Assembly: GCA_904395885.1 (NCBI GenBank)
Contig: CAJFOF010000023.1
Coordinates: 1 to 44,630 of the forward strand
DNA from: an uncultured Lachnospiraceae bacterium
GTDB lineage: Bacteria; Bacillota; Clostridia; Lachnospirales; Lachnospiraceae
Reading direction: 5' to 3'
DNA: 44,630 nucleotides
The position numbers were made by a program, and so were the translations under genes. Each line of letters starts with the position of its first letter. Position 1 is the first letter of the stretch. Of the stretch, positions 32,650-41,926 are shown one piece after another. The notes beneath the pieces were generated by a model. It did no database searches. It was not told the origin of the DNA and saw nothing but the letters and a program-made list of their open reading frames with translations.

Positions 32650-33997
32650 TTTAGACACAGATCAGATACGGAGCCTGGTATGGAGGCTGGCTTTCCCCTC
32701 CATGCTGGCTCAATTTGTCAGTGTATTTTACAGCATCGTAGACCGCATGTACATCGGCAATATCCCAGAAATCGGAGATATGGCTCTGGCTGGTGTCGGA
32801 ATATGCGGCCCTATTGTAACCATGATTTCGTCGGTGGCTTCCTGGGTCGGAATCGGTGGCGCGCCCCTGCTGAGTATCCGGCTGGGACAAAAAAACGAAA
32901 AGAAAGCCCGGGAGATCCTGGCAAACTGTTTCCTGCTGCTGGTAGTGATGTCTCTGGCAATTACGGCCTTGGCTTTTTTGACAAAGGACCGGCTGCTGGT
33001 CTGGTTCGGTGCCAGCGAGGCCATTTTTCCCTATGCCGATGAGTACATAACTGTGTATCTGCTGGGCACAGTGTTTGCCCTTCTGACAACAGGCATGAAC
33101 CAGTTTATTATCTGTCAGGGTTTTGCAAAAGTAGGAATGAAATCGGTACTGCTGGGTGCAGTCTGCAACATTGTTCTGGACCCGGTCTTTATTTTTGTCC
33201 TGGATATGGGTGTGGCAGGAGCTGCCATTGCTACGGTAATTTCTCAGGCGGTTTCCTGTATCTACGTGCTGAGCTTTCTGTTCGGCAACAGGCCAATGAT
33301 CCGCATTACCTTCGGGGGATACCGGTGGGATATTATGGCCCGTGTGCTTTTAGTGGGGCTGACGCCTTTCCTGATCATAGCTCTGGATAACATCATGATC
33401 ATTTCGCTGAATGCAACCATTCAGAAATACGGCGGCCCGGAGCGGGGAGACATGCTTTTAACCTGCAACACGATCCTCCAGAGCTTTATGCTGATTGTGA
33501 CAATGCCTCTTTCAGGCATTACAGGGGGAACCCAGACGATCCTGGGATACAATTACGGGGCCAGAAGGCCGGAGCGGATTATCAAAGCCCAGAAGAATAT
33601 CCTGCTGCTGTGTCTGGCATTTACCGGCATCATGTTTCTGATTGCCCAGATTATTCCGCAGTATTTTACTATGATCTTTACGAGAGACCCAGAATATATC
33701 TCCATGACCTCCCGTGCGATCCGCATCTATTCCCTGATGATCGTTCCCCTGGCGGTCCAGTACACTGTGGTGGACGGGTTTACTGGAATGGGAATCGCGA
33801 AGGTGGCGATCAGCCTTTCCACATTCCGAAAGATTATATATTTTGGAGGGATTTTCCTGATACCGGTGTGGTTTGATATTACCAACATCTTTTTTATAGA
33901 ACCGATTTCTGATCTCACAGCTGCAGTGGTCTCAGGAGCGACATATGCGGTGATGATCAGAAAAATCAGCAGCAGCTTAAAGGGTGCGTCTTCCTGA
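32633..33997 (+). CDS. MATE family efflux transporter
   Basis: 454 residues, twelve predicted membrane helices. The start is the ATG at 32633, overlapping the previous gene; a further ATG at 32639 is possible. Family blocks: PSMLAQFVSVFYSIVDRMYI in helix 1, GVAGAAIATVISQAVSC, and the repeat-half motif GITGGTQTILGYNYGARRPERI. MATE proteins export cationic drugs or metabolites with Na+ or H+. The substrate cannot be predicted. A terminator follows. Confidence 0.94.
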   Translation: MKMENNLDTDQIRSLVWRLAFPSMLAQFVSVFYSIVDRMYIGNIPEIGDMALAGVGICGPIVTMISSVASWVGIGGAPLLSIRLGQKNEKKAREILANCFLLLVVMSLAITALAFLTKDRLLVWFGASEAIFPYADEYITVYLLGTVFALLTTGMNQFIICQGFAKVGMKSVLLGAVCNIVLDPVFIFVLDMGVAGAAIATVISQAVSCIYVLSFLFGNRPMIRITFGGYRWDIMARVLLVGLTPFLIIALDNIMIISLNATIQKYGGPERGDMLLTCNTILQSFMLIVTMPLSGITGGTQTILGYNYGARRPERIIKAQKNILLLCLAFTGIMFLIAQIIPQYFTMIFTRDPEYISMTSRAIRIYSLMIVPLAVQYTVVDGFTGMGIAKVAISLSTFRKIIYFGGIFLIPVWFDITNIFFIEPISDLTAAVVSGATYAVMIRKISSSLKGASS

Positions 33998-34049
33998 CCG
34001 GTTCAGGCTAGAGGAGATGTATCAGAATTTATACAATGAGAAAATCAAG

Positions 34050-34088
34050 GCGGGGAAGCTTTCAGGCAGGCTTTCCCGCTTTACTTTT
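34050..34088 (+). terminator. Terminator after the MATE gene
   Basis: GCGGGGAAGC (34050-34059) pairs with GCTTTCCCGC (34070-34079; one G-U), followed by TTTACTTTT. Confidence 0.8.
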
Positions 34089-34145
34089 ACCAGGTTCATT
34101 GCTATAATGGAACCGTTCAAAACGAGAGAAAAGGGGAACTGGCGA

Positions 34146-34607
34146 ATGAATATTTTAGTGAGCGCCTGTCTGATGGGGGTTGAATGCAGGTACAACGGTG
34201 AAGGCGTTCTCCGCCCAGAGATAAAACAGCTGATGGAACACCACCATCTGATACCGGTCTGCCCGGAACAGCTAGGCGGCCTTTCTACGCCAAGATGTCC
34301 TGCGGAGCGGTTGGGAGAAAGGGTCATTACAAAAGAGGGGCTGGATGTTACGAAAGAATACAGGCGGGGCGCGGATGAGACATTAAAGCTGGCCCGGCTT
34401 TTTCATTGTAAAACAGCAGTGTTAAAGGAGAGAAGCCCGTCCTGCGGCTGCGGCCGGATCTACGATGGCAGTTTTTCCGGAAAGCTTACAGACGGAGACG
34501 GCGTTACGGCTGGAGTGCTGAAAGCCGCCGGGGTCACAGTAGTGGGGGAATCTCGCTGCGAAGAGCTGCTGTCCTACAGATTTCAACAAAATGTAGAAGG
34601 AAGGTAA
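34146..34607 (+). CDS. DUF523 family protein
   Basis: 153 residues from the ATG at 34146 (AAAAGGGGAACTGG upstream); longer in-frame starts run back through the terminator and are rejected. DUF523 hallmarks: N-terminal VSACLMGVECRYNG, PVCPEQLGGLSTPR, and the cysteine block KERSPSCGCGRIYDG. Conserved cysteines (C9, C14, C43 and the CGC pair) suggest a metal or Fe-S site. Function is unknown; some relatives are fused to DUF1722. It sits 2 bases before the transpeptidase gene, likely cotranscribed. Confidence 0.9.
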   Translation: MNILVSACLMGVECRYNGEGVLRPEIKQLMEHHHLIPVCPEQLGGLSTPRCPAERLGERVITKEGLDVTKEYRRGADETLKLARLFHCKTAVLKERSPSCGCGRIYDGSFSGKLTDGDGVTAGVLKAAGVTVVGESRCEELLSYRFQQNVEGR

Positions 34608-34609
34608 TT

Positions 34610-36454
34610 GTGTCAGAAATTTTAAATCAGGAAAATCAGAAAAACGCTAATATTCAGCCGGAGGCCGGGGCAATTTCCCATACGCCAAGAAGCAGAAAGA
34701 GAAAAGGACCCCATAGGCCAAGATGGATAATATGTGGGATAGGAGCGGCAGTCATTGGGGGGCTGGCAGCCGGGTATTGCCTGTTTGCTCAAAGGTACGA
34801 GAGGGTGTTTTTCCCCAGAACAGTGATTAATGGCGTGGAGGCATCCGGGAAAACGGCTGATGAGTTGAAAGAGCTGATTTCAGCCGGGACAGCCGGATAC
34901 CGACTTACAGTATACGGACGCGATTCGATGCAGGCGGATATTACCCAGGAGGACTTGAACCTTCACCCGGAGTTTGACGGAACGCTGGAATATATACTGG
35001 AACAGCAGAATCCTTACGGCTGGCTGGCAGCTTATTTTCATCCGGTAGAGTACACCATTTCCACCATGGTAGCTTATGACCAGGAACTGCTGGATCAGGT
35101 GATCGATGATCTTCCTTTTTTTCAGGAAGATTTGGTAGTACAGCCGGAGGATGCCAGAATATCTGAATACCTGGAAGGCGTAGGGTATGAAATCATTCCG
35201 GAGACAGAAGGAAATGCGGCAGACCGGGAGAAAGTAAAAGCAGAGATCGCCAGAAGCGCTGTCAATCTGCAGACGGAAATCCGCCTGGAAGAACTGGACT
35301 GCTACCTGGAGCCTGAAGTCAGAGCAGATGATGAGAAACTGACCAGCCGTCTGGAGATTTTGAACCGCTATGTGCACACAGAGATCCGCCATCAGTTTGG
35401 CAGCCAGGAAGAAATTTTAAACGGCGATACCATCTACCAATGGCTGGTATTTGGGGAAGACGGATCTATTTCCCTGGATCGGGAACAGGTATCCCAATAC
35501 GTTTCCAATCTGGCGGATAAGTACAATACGGCATATAGGACCAGGTCTTTTAAGACCAGCTACGGTCCGACGGTGAATGTCAGCGGAAGCTACGGCTGGA
35601 GACTGAACCAGGAAGCGGAGACAGAAGAACTGATAAAGCTGCTGGATGAGGGGACAAGCCAGAGCAGGGAACCCGTCTATTTGCAGAAGGCAGCCAGTCA
35701 TGATGGGAACGATTACGGAAATACCTACGCGGAGGTCAATCTGACGGCCCAGCATATGTTTTTTTACAAGGACGGAGAAAAGGTGCTGGAATCAGACTTT
35801 GTTTCTGGAAATGTGAAAAAGAATTATACTACGCCTCCAGGAATTTTTGGCCTGACCTACAAGCAGAGAGATGCGGTCCTGAGAGGGGAGGGGTACGCTT
35901 CCCCGGTGGATTTCTGGATGCCTTTTAATGGCGGAATCGGTTTCCATGACGCTACCTGGCGTTCGTCTTTTGGCGGTACGATCTACAAGACAAACGGTTC
36001 CCATGGCTGCATAAACATGCCTTACGATGTCGCTAAGAAATTGTATGATTATGTCTATACGAATGTGCCGGTTATTTGCTATAATTTAGAAGGAACTGAG
36101 AATACACAGCAGTCTTCCTCAAAGCCGGAGACAGCACCGTCGGTGCCGGAGACGGCCGCATCAGTACCAGAGACAGCGCCGTCGGTGCCGGAGACGACCG
36201 CATCAGTGCCGGAGACGACCGCATCAGTGCCGGAGACAGCGCCGTCGGTACCGGAAACGACGCCATCAGTATCGGAGACAACCTCTGCAGTACAGGAGAC
36301 AGAGAATCCCAAGGATCCGGTGGTAATTCCGGTTGAGTCAGAGACGTCTGCGGAGTCTTCTGCAGCGTCCGGCGAAGCATCGGAAGAGCGGGGGCCGGGA
36401 ACTGTGGCTACTACGGCAGCAAGCAGGGAGACAGAGATTGGTCCGGGAGTATAG
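34610..36454 (+). CDS. L,D-transpeptidase (YkuD) with PG-binding domain and repeated C-terminal tail
   Basis: 614 residues from a GTG start (GAAGGAAGG upstream). A basic cytoplasmic N-terminus, one membrane anchor (about 39-61), a putative peptidoglycan-binding region (PG_binding_4 type, about 90-330) and the YkuD catalytic domain (about 375-490) with H465-G466-C467 in SHGCINM; C467 is the nucleophile. Such enzymes make 3-3 cross-links in the wall or attach proteins. The C-terminal 110 residues are low-complexity, with about eight copies of a 7-residue unit (consensus A/T-PSVPET). The tail resembles a wall-spanning spacer and lies outside the catalytic domain. Envelope genes follow. Confidence 0.92.
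   Translation: MSEILNQENQKNANIQPEAGAISHTPRSRKRKGPHRPRWIICGIGAAVIGGLAAGYCLFAQRYERVFFPRTVINGVEASGKTADELKELISAGTAGYRLTVYGRDSMQADITQEDLNLHPEFDGTLEYILEQQNPYGWLAAYFHPVEYTISTMVAYDQELLDQVIDDLPFFQEDLVVQPEDARISEYLEGVGYEIIPETEGNAADREKVKAEIARSAVNLQTEIRLEELDCYLEPEVRADDEKLTSRLEILNRYVHTEIRHQFGSQEEILNGDTIYQWLVFGEDGSISLDREQVSQYVSNLADKYNTAYRTRSFKTSYGPTVNVSGSYGWRLNQEAETEELIKLLDEGTSQSREPVYLQKAASHDGNDYGNTYAEVNLTAQHMFFYKDGEKVLESDFVSGNVKKNYTTPPGIFGLTYKQRDAVLRGEGYASPVDFWMPFNGGIGFHDATWRSSFGGTIYKTNGSHGCINMPYDVAKKLYDYVYTNVPVICYNLEGTENTQQSSSKPETAPSVPETAASVPETAPSVPETTASVPETTASVPETAPSVPETTPSVSETTSAVQETENPKDPVVIPVESETSAESSAASGEASEERGPGTVATTAASRETEIGPGV
36130..36297 (+). repeat. 21-bp tandem repeat inside the transpeptidase gene
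   Basis: Eight in-frame units of 21 bases encode the SVPET-rich tail; units alternate between two types (ACAGCGCCGTCGGTGCCGGAG-like and ACGACCGCATCAGTG-like), and two neighbouring units (36193-36213, 36214-36234) are identical. Copy number may vary between strains. Confidence 0.88.
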
Positions 36455-36480
36455 AATATTCCCTGGAGAAAAGAGGTTCT

Positions 36481-37398
36481 ATGATACTCAGTGTCAGCCG
36501 AAGAACAGATATTCCGGTTTTCTATATGGATTGGTTTATGAGGCGGTTGAGAGCAGGGGAAGTCTGGGTCAGGAATCCGGTGAATCCACGGCAGATCAGC
36601 AGAATTAGTCTGGAACGCCGGTATGTAGATGGGATTGTGTTCTGGAGCAAAGCGCCGGCGGCTCTGCAGGAATCTGTGGAGAAGCTTCGGGAATGGCCCT
36701 GGTATCTTCAATTTACGCTGACAGGCTACGGTCAGGATATTGAGCCGGGACTGCCAGATAAGAAAAAGGTGCTTATCCCCATGTTTCAGAAATTAGCTGA
36801 AGCAGCGGGGAAAGAGCATCTGGTATGGCGGTACGATCCAATTTTGGTCAATGACCGGTACAGCCTGTCCTACCACGAAAAAGCATTCCGGTCCATTGCG
36901 GAGTCTCTGAGAGGATATACGGATGAAGCCGTGATCAGCTTTTTGGACCTGTATGGAAAAACGAAGCGGAATATGGCAGGAACTGGCCTCAGAGAGATTT
37001 CAGAAAGAGATATGAGAACTCTGGCTGAGTCTATGGCCGCAGCGGCCAGAGAAAATGGAATGAAGGCGGTATCCTGTGCGGAACCTCTGACGGAAACCTG
37101 GCTGGGGGTAGAGCGCGGATCCTGTATCGATCAGGGCAGGTTGGAGCGCCTGTGCGGTTACAGCCTGAAGGCTAAAAAGGATAAAGGGCAGAGGCAGCAA
37201 TGCGGCTGTGTGGAGAGTATCGATGTGGGAGCTTACGATACCTGTCTCTTCGGCTGCCGTTACTGCTATGCCAATGACAGTCAGGAACAGGTAAAGAGAA
37301 CAGTAAGCCTGTTCCGGCCGGATTCGCCGTTGCTGTGCTCCGACATGGGAGGCAGGGACAGCCTTTCCGTGCGGAAAGTGAAATCCCTGCGACAATAG
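36481..37398 (+). CDS. DUF1848 protein with C-terminal radical-SAM-type cysteine motif
   Basis: 305 residues with GGAGAAAAGAGG upstream. N-terminal LSVSRRTDIPVFYMDWFMRR, VFWSKAP, YLQFTLTGYG and VWRYDPI blocks are typical of DUF1848 and recall the barrel of spore-photoproduct-lyase-like radical SAM enzymes. The cysteine cluster CX3CX2C (C255, C259, C262 in TCLFGCRYCYAN) lies near the C-terminus, with an extra CGC at 241-243. In normal radical SAM enzymes this motif is N-terminal, so the domain looks circularly permuted. Substrate unknown. It follows the transpeptidase gene by 26 bases. Confidence 0.88.
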   Translation: MILSVSRRTDIPVFYMDWFMRRLRAGEVWVRNPVNPRQISRISLERRYVDGIVFWSKAPAALQESVEKLREWPWYLQFTLTGYGQDIEPGLPDKKKVLIPMFQKLAEAAGKEHLVWRYDPILVNDRYSLSYHEKAFRSIAESLRGYTDEAVISFLDLYGKTKRNMAGTGLREISERDMRTLAESMAAAARENGMKAVSCAEPLTETWLGVERGSCIDQGRLERLCGYSLKAKKDKGQRQQCGCVESIDVGAYDTCLFGCRYCYANDSQEQVKRTVSLFRPDSPLLCSDMGGRDSLSVRKVKSLRQ

Positions 37399-37462
37399 TC
37401 ATTTGCCGGCTGTGTTCACACAAACGTAAGAAAAAAGAAAGAATTGAACAGGGAGAATATGG

Positions 37463-37468
37463 TATACT
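37463..37468 (+). promoter_or_regulatory. Extended -10 promoter before the first carboxypeptidase gene
   Basis: TGGTATACT (TG at 37460, TATACT 37463-37468) is an extended -10 element; no good -35 is visible. Confidence 0.4.
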
Positions 37469-37534
37469 AGCCGCAAAGCGCAAAGCGGAATGAAACAATT
37501 GAAAACAAACAATGGAAAAGGCAGAGTTTTAGTT

Positions 37535-38968
37535 ATGAAAAAGCTGATAAAAAAGCTGGCCGCTGCCGCAGCGATTTTTTCTTTGCTGGGCAGTACGACA
37601 GCCTTCGGAGCTCCGGTATGGCCGGATGATTCTGGAGTCAATCTGGAATCCGAAGCCGGTGTGGTAATGGACGCAGACTCAGGAGCTGTACTATATGGAA
37701 AAAACAGCAGGGAGCAGTATTACCCGGCAAGTATCACAAAAATTATGACAGCTCTTCTGGTGCTGGAAAACTGTTCCATGGATGAGATGGTCACATTTTC
37801 TTATGACGCAGTGTACAATGTGGAAGCCGGCAGTACCAACGCGGGAATTGATGCAGGTGAGCAGATGACAGTGAGAGACTGTCTCTATGCCATGCTGTTA
37901 AAATCTGCCAATGAAGCGGCTAACGCTTTGGCGGAGCATGTATCGGGAAGCCGCGAGGCATTTGCGGAATTGATGACACAGCGGGCAATAGAATTGGGCT
38001 GTGAAAATACCAGCTTTAAAAATCCCAGCGGTCTGAATGATCCGGATCACTATACCAGTGCCAGAGACTTTGCGCTGATTGTACAGGAAGCGTGGAAGAA
38101 TGAAGGGTTTCGGGAGATTGAGGCAAACCTGTCATACCAGCTTCCGCCCACAGCCAACGATCCGGAAGGACTCACCGTTCGCCAGGAGCACAAGATGATG
38201 CTGGAGGACTGGACTCAGTACTACGATCCGGACGTAAAGGGTGGAAAGACCGGGTATACATCCCTTGCAGGAAATACTCTGGCTACTGTGGCAGAGAGAG
38301 ATGGGCGCACTCTGGTCGTAGTGATCCTGAAGGGAAGCAAACCGGACCACTATACCACATATACGGATACCCGTCAGCTTCTGGATTATGGCTTTGAGGA
38401 CTTTATCAATTATGTTCCTGCGGAGCAGGAGACAGATATTGCCGGATTGAGGGAAGCTCTGCAGACGGCAGGTGCTGCCGGAATCACTGAACAGACGGAA
38501 TTGACTGTATCCGGCGGAAGCGTTACAGTCCCGGCCGGGGCAGCTTTTTCGGACGCTGTCAGGACAATCTCTCTGGACATACCGGCAGATGCTCCGGAAG
38601 GTACGGCGGCAGTTTTAAATTATACTTATGAAGAACGCCCTGTGGGAACCGCTTATGTGCTGGCACAGGAGCCGGTGATGCAGCCTGTGGAGGAAGAATC
38701 TGAGCCGACGCCGGCAGCGGAACCTGAGAGCGAAACCAGCGCCATTTCCTTGGGCGCTCTGTTGCCCATACTGATCATTTTGGCAGTAGCCGCTTTGATC
38801 GGATTGTTTATCTGGTACAGGAGCTTTTTAGCAAAGAAAGAGGCACAGCAGAGGCGAGAACGGATGCAGGCCAGACGGCGCAGGCTGGAAGAATCCGGCG
38901 TATCTATGGAAGAATATGATCGTCTGATGAAAGAGAGACAGGAGAAGCTGAGAAGAAAGAGCAGATAG
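37535..38968 (+). CDS. D-alanyl-D-alanine carboxypeptidase (PBP5/DacF type), copy 1
   Basis: 477 residues from the ATG at 37535, which gives a classic signal peptide (MKKLIKKLAAAAAIFSLLGS, then TTAFGA); an in-frame ATG at 37490 would only lengthen the n-region. Active-site motifs: S66-x2-K69 (PASITK), S124-A-N126 and K238-T-G240. It trims the terminal D-alanine of peptidoglycan stem peptides. The C-terminal part (about 300-380) is the usual beta-rich PBP5 domain, followed by a membrane helix (about 405-428) and a long basic cytoplasmic tail (RRERMQARRRRLEE). The tail is longer than the amphipathic anchor of ordinary PBP5. The LCP gene follows after 9 bases. Confidence 0.93.
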   Translation: MKKLIKKLAAAAAIFSLLGSTTAFGAPVWPDDSGVNLESEAGVVMDADSGAVLYGKNSREQYYPASITKIMTALLVLENCSMDEMVTFSYDAVYNVEAGSTNAGIDAGEQMTVRDCLYAMLLKSANEAANALAEHVSGSREAFAELMTQRAIELGCENTSFKNPSGLNDPDHYTSARDFALIVQEAWKNEGFREIEANLSYQLPPTANDPEGLTVRQEHKMMLEDWTQYYDPDVKGGKTGYTSLAGNTLATVAERDGRTLVVVILKGSKPDHYTTYTDTRQLLDYGFEDFINYVPAEQETDIAGLREALQTAGAAGITEQTELTVSGGSVTVPAGAAFSDAVRTISLDIPADAPEGTAAVLNYTYEERPVGTAYVLAQEPVMQPVEEESEPTPAAEPESETSAISLGALLPILIILAVAALIGLFIWYRSFLAKKEAQQRRERMQARRRRLEESGVSMEEYDRLMKERQEKLRRKSR

Positions 38969-38977
38969 GGGATAGTT

Positions 38978-40396
38978 ATGCAGGAAGGTAAAAGAGAAGA
39001 CCTTACTGACAGAAGAAAACCCGCAGGGGAAACCCCACATGCAGGAAATAAAATACGGATTCACCGGGAGGGAGGATACGATTCCAGACATCCCGTCAGA
39101 CAAAAAAGAAAAAGGGACAGGAGAAGAACCTGGATAAAATGGGCAGCGTTAGCTGCCCTTGCTGTCATTGGGATTATGATAGCTGCCCTTTGGTTCTGGA
39201 TATCCGCCTTAATGGGAAAAATTCAGAAAGATCCCCATGTCAATATAGAAGAGATGACAAATCCCAATATTGATGTGCCCACTCAGCAGGTGATGAGAGA
39301 GAACTGGACCATCGCCGTCTTTGGTGTGGATTCCAGGGACGGAAACCTGGACCAGGGGGCAAATGCAGATGTGATTATGGTCTGCAATATAAACGAGAAG
39401 ACCGGAGGGATCCGCATTGTATCGATCTATCGGGATACCTGTATGAAAGTAGGAGAGAAAAATCCTTACAAGAAAATTAATGAAGCTTATGCCAGGGGAG
39501 GAATCGGCCAGGCTGTCGAGGCTCTGAATGAAAACCTTGATGTTGAGATAGACGACTATGTGGCTGTGAATTGGAAAGCCGTAGCAGATGCCATTAACCT
39601 GCTGGGCGGAATCGACATGGAACTGACGGAATCTGAATTTCGCTATATCAATGGCTACATTACCAGCACTGTAGAAGGAACAGGGGTCGGATCCGTTCAG
39701 CTGAAAAAGCCGGGACTGAATCATCTGGACGGAGTTCAGACGGTCGCCTATGCCAGATTGCGGTATATGGATTCTGATTTTCAGAGAACCGAACGCCAGC
39801 GGGAAGTGATCTCGAAGGCTCTGGAAAAGGCAAAGAGTGCCGATCTCTCTGTCCTGTACCAAATTTTGAACAGCGTTCTCCCTCAGACAAAAAGCAGTTT
39901 GGAAACAGACAGTCTCCTTCCGCTGCTCCAGTCGATATCAAAGTTTCACCTGGAAGCAGCGTCCGGATTTCCTTTTGACTTGGAGGCAAAGCGGATTGAG
40001 GAGAATGGTATGGAGATCGATTACGTGTTTCCGGTGAATCTGGCAGACGACGTAGCGGAGCTTCATAAATTTTTGTATGATACTGAAGATTACCAGGTAT
40101 CGGAACAGGTAAAAGAGATCAGTCAGGCAATACAGGAAAAAAGCAAAAAGAAAAGGGTTTCCCGAACATCTGATGCAAAAACATCTGCCGCGGATACTTT
40201 CCCGTCTGAGAGGACAACAGAGGCCGGGACAGAGGAAGAATGGCTGGAAACACCTGATGAAAATATTTTTCCGAAGGAGACAGGCACGGAAGAGGAGGCC
40301 ACAGTGGGACTTCCGACTACGGAGGGGTTCAGCCCTACAGCGCCGGATCTTTTTATTTCCCCCGCTGAAGAAAGGCCGGAGACAGTCCAAAGATGA
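38978..40396 (+). CDS. LytR-CpsA-Psr (LCP) family cell-wall polymer ligase
   Basis: 472 residues. Basic cytoplasmic N-terminus (1-48), one membrane helix (about 49-72), then the LCP domain (about 105-300) with the family residues: GVDSRDGN, ANADVIMV, IVSIYRDT, and ARLRYMDSDFQRTERQREV with the conserved arginines that hold the polyprenyl pyrophosphate. LCP proteins attach anionic polymers or polysaccharides to peptidoglycan outside the cell. The last 80 residues are Thr/Glu-rich and probably disordered. It lies between two D,D-carboxypeptidase genes. Confidence 0.93.
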   Translation: MQEGKREDLTDRRKPAGETPHAGNKIRIHREGGYDSRHPVRQKRKRDRRRTWIKWAALAALAVIGIMIAALWFWISALMGKIQKDPHVNIEEMTNPNIDVPTQQVMRENWTIAVFGVDSRDGNLDQGANADVIMVCNINEKTGGIRIVSIYRDTCMKVGEKNPYKKINEAYARGGIGQAVEALNENLDVEIDDYVAVNWKAVADAINLLGGIDMELTESEFRYINGYITSTVEGTGVGSVQLKKPGLNHLDGVQTVAYARLRYMDSDFQRTERQREVISKALEKAKSADLSVLYQILNSVLPQTKSSLETDSLLPLLQSISKFHLEAASGFPFDLEAKRIEENGMEIDYVFPVNLADDVAELHKFLYDTEDYQVSEQVKEISQAIQEKSKKKRVSRTSDAKTSAADTFPSERTTEAGTEEEWLETPDENIFPKETGTEEEATVGLPTTEGFSPTAPDLFISPAEERPETVQR

Positions 40397-40453
40397 AAGA
40401 AAGCTGTAAGAAAATAGTCAAAAAATAAGGTTCCTTGGCAGGAAAATATGTGC

Positions 40454-40459
40454 TATACT
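40454..40459 (+). promoter_or_regulatory. Extended -10 promoter before the second carboxypeptidase gene
   Basis: TGCTATACT (TATACT 40454-40459), with a weak -35 TTCCTT (40431-40436) 17 bases upstream. Confidence 0.5.
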
Positions 40460-40524
40460 TTGTGAGTAAGAATGGATGTGCCTGTTGAGGCAGCCACGAT
40501 AAACAGTTTTAGGAGACATGCAGA

Positions 40525-41844
40525 ATGATAAAGTGGAAGCGTTTGCTGTGCCTGGGAATGGCGGCCAGCATGATGTTAAGTATTACAGCCTACGGCGATG
40601 TAATCGATTTTACTGGACCAGAAGGGCAGGTCAGTGCGGCGGAATCTCCGGGGACGAGTACGCCCTCAGCCCCTTCCGGGTCCGACTCTTCTCAGAATCC
40701 GGCTTCCAGCGTTGCGGTAGAAAAACCGACTGTCCAGTCGGAAGGAGCAGTACTCCTCAATGCCAATACGGGAGAGATCCTTTTTGAGAAGAATGGGAAT
40801 ACCAGATTTTATCCGGCGAGTATCACAAAACTGATGACAGCCCTCCTGACAGTGGAGAACTGCAGTCTCAGTGATACTGTGACCTTCTCTAAAACGGCTA
40901 CTACAAATCTGGAATCCGGAGCGGTTACCCTGAACCTGACAGAGGGGGACCAGCTTACGGTAGAGCAGTGCCTCTACGGGCTTTTGCTGAAATCTGCCAA
41001 CGAGATAGCGAACGGTCTGGCAGAGCATATTTCCGGCAGTGTCAGCAGCTTTGCGGATAAGATGAATGCCCGGGCTAAGGAACTGGGCTGTACAGATACC
41101 CATTTTGCCAATCCCAATGGTCTGAATAATACGGAGCACTATACTACGCCCAGAGACATGGCAATAATCGCCCGGGCCGCTTTTCAGAACCCCACCGTTG
41201 CGAAAGTGGCATCGACTCTGTCCTACGAGTTTCCGGCGACCAAGAAGGCTTCCGCCAGGACGATCACGATGGGACACAAAATGCTCTATCCCAATGATTC
41301 CCGTTATTACGACGGGATTGTGGCCGGAAAGACGGGATATACGTCCAAGGCCGGCAACACATTGGCTACATGTGCGGAGAGAGACGGCCTGCGTCTGATT
41401 GCCATTATTATGAAGAGCAGCCAGACCCATTATGAAGATACAAAGGCCCTTTTGGACTACGGCTTTGCCCTGGCGGAAGCAGGAGAACTCAGCACATCGG
41501 GCAGCTCCGGCGGGAGCAGCCAGACTACGGCTGGATGGCATCAAGATACCACAGGTTGGTATTATATAAAATCAGACGGAACCCGTGCGGCCAATGAGTG
41601 GCAGACAATCAACGGAAAGGAGTACTGGTTTGATTCCAACCAGTATATGGCTACAGGATGGCGTCAATTCGTAGGTGGAATCTGGTATTACTTCCAGCCA
41701 GACGGATCCCTGGCAAAGAACGCCTGGGTTCAGAATAGTGCCGGTCAGTGGTTTTACGTGGGTTCCACAGGAGAGATGCTGAGAAACACCACGACTCCGG
41801 ACGGAAATTATGTCAATGCAGACGGGGTCTGGGTTCAGCAATGA
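40525..41844 (+). CDS. D-alanyl-D-alanine carboxypeptidase, copy 2, with cell-wall-binding repeats
   Basis: 439 residues with TTAGGAGAC upstream. A signal peptide (about 1-24), a short Ser/Pro linker, then a PBP5-type domain with S99-x2-K102 (PASITK), S157-A-N159 and K269-T-G271. In place of the membrane anchor of copy 1, the C-terminus (about 335-439) carries three or four choline/glucan-binding-like repeats rich in W and Y (GWYYIKSDGTRAANEW, GIWYYFQPDGSLAKNAW, GQWFYVGSTGEML). It should be secreted and held on the wall noncovalently. A terminator follows. Confidence 0.93.
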   Translation: MIKWKRLLCLGMAASMMLSITAYGDVIDFTGPEGQVSAAESPGTSTPSAPSGSDSSQNPASSVAVEKPTVQSEGAVLLNANTGEILFEKNGNTRFYPASITKLMTALLTVENCSLSDTVTFSKTATTNLESGAVTLNLTEGDQLTVEQCLYGLLLKSANEIANGLAEHISGSVSSFADKMNARAKELGCTDTHFANPNGLNNTEHYTTPRDMAIIARAAFQNPTVAKVASTLSYEFPATKKASARTITMGHKMLYPNDSRYYDGIVAGKTGYTSKAGNTLATCAERDGLRLIAIIMKSSQTHYEDTKALLDYGFALAEAGELSTSGSSGGSSQTTAGWHQDTTGWYYIKSDGTRAANEWQTINGKEYWFDSNQYMATGWRQFVGGIWYYFQPDGSLAKNAWVQNSAGQWFYVGSTGEMLRNTTTPDGNYVNADGVWVQQ

Positions 41845-41860
41845 TCCCGTTAGAACAGAA

Positions 41861-41901
41861 AAAGCGCAGCAGTCTTTGGAAACAGAGACGGCTGCGTTTT
41901 C
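41861..41901 (+). terminator. Terminator after the second carboxypeptidase gene
   Basis: CGCAGC-A-GTCT (41865-41875) pairs with AGAC-G-GCTGCG (41886-41896) with one mismatch, then TTTT. Confidence 0.8.
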
Positions 41902-41926
41902 GAATATAATCTGACATGAGAATTCC

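Noticed and set aside
36130..36297. CRISPR array
   Set aside because: The repeats are contiguous, 21 bases, in frame and coding; there are no spacers and no cas genes.
36079..36711. Minus-strand frame of 210 codons
   Set aside because: It results from the GC-rich 21-bp repeats read on the other strand and lies opposite the transpeptidase.
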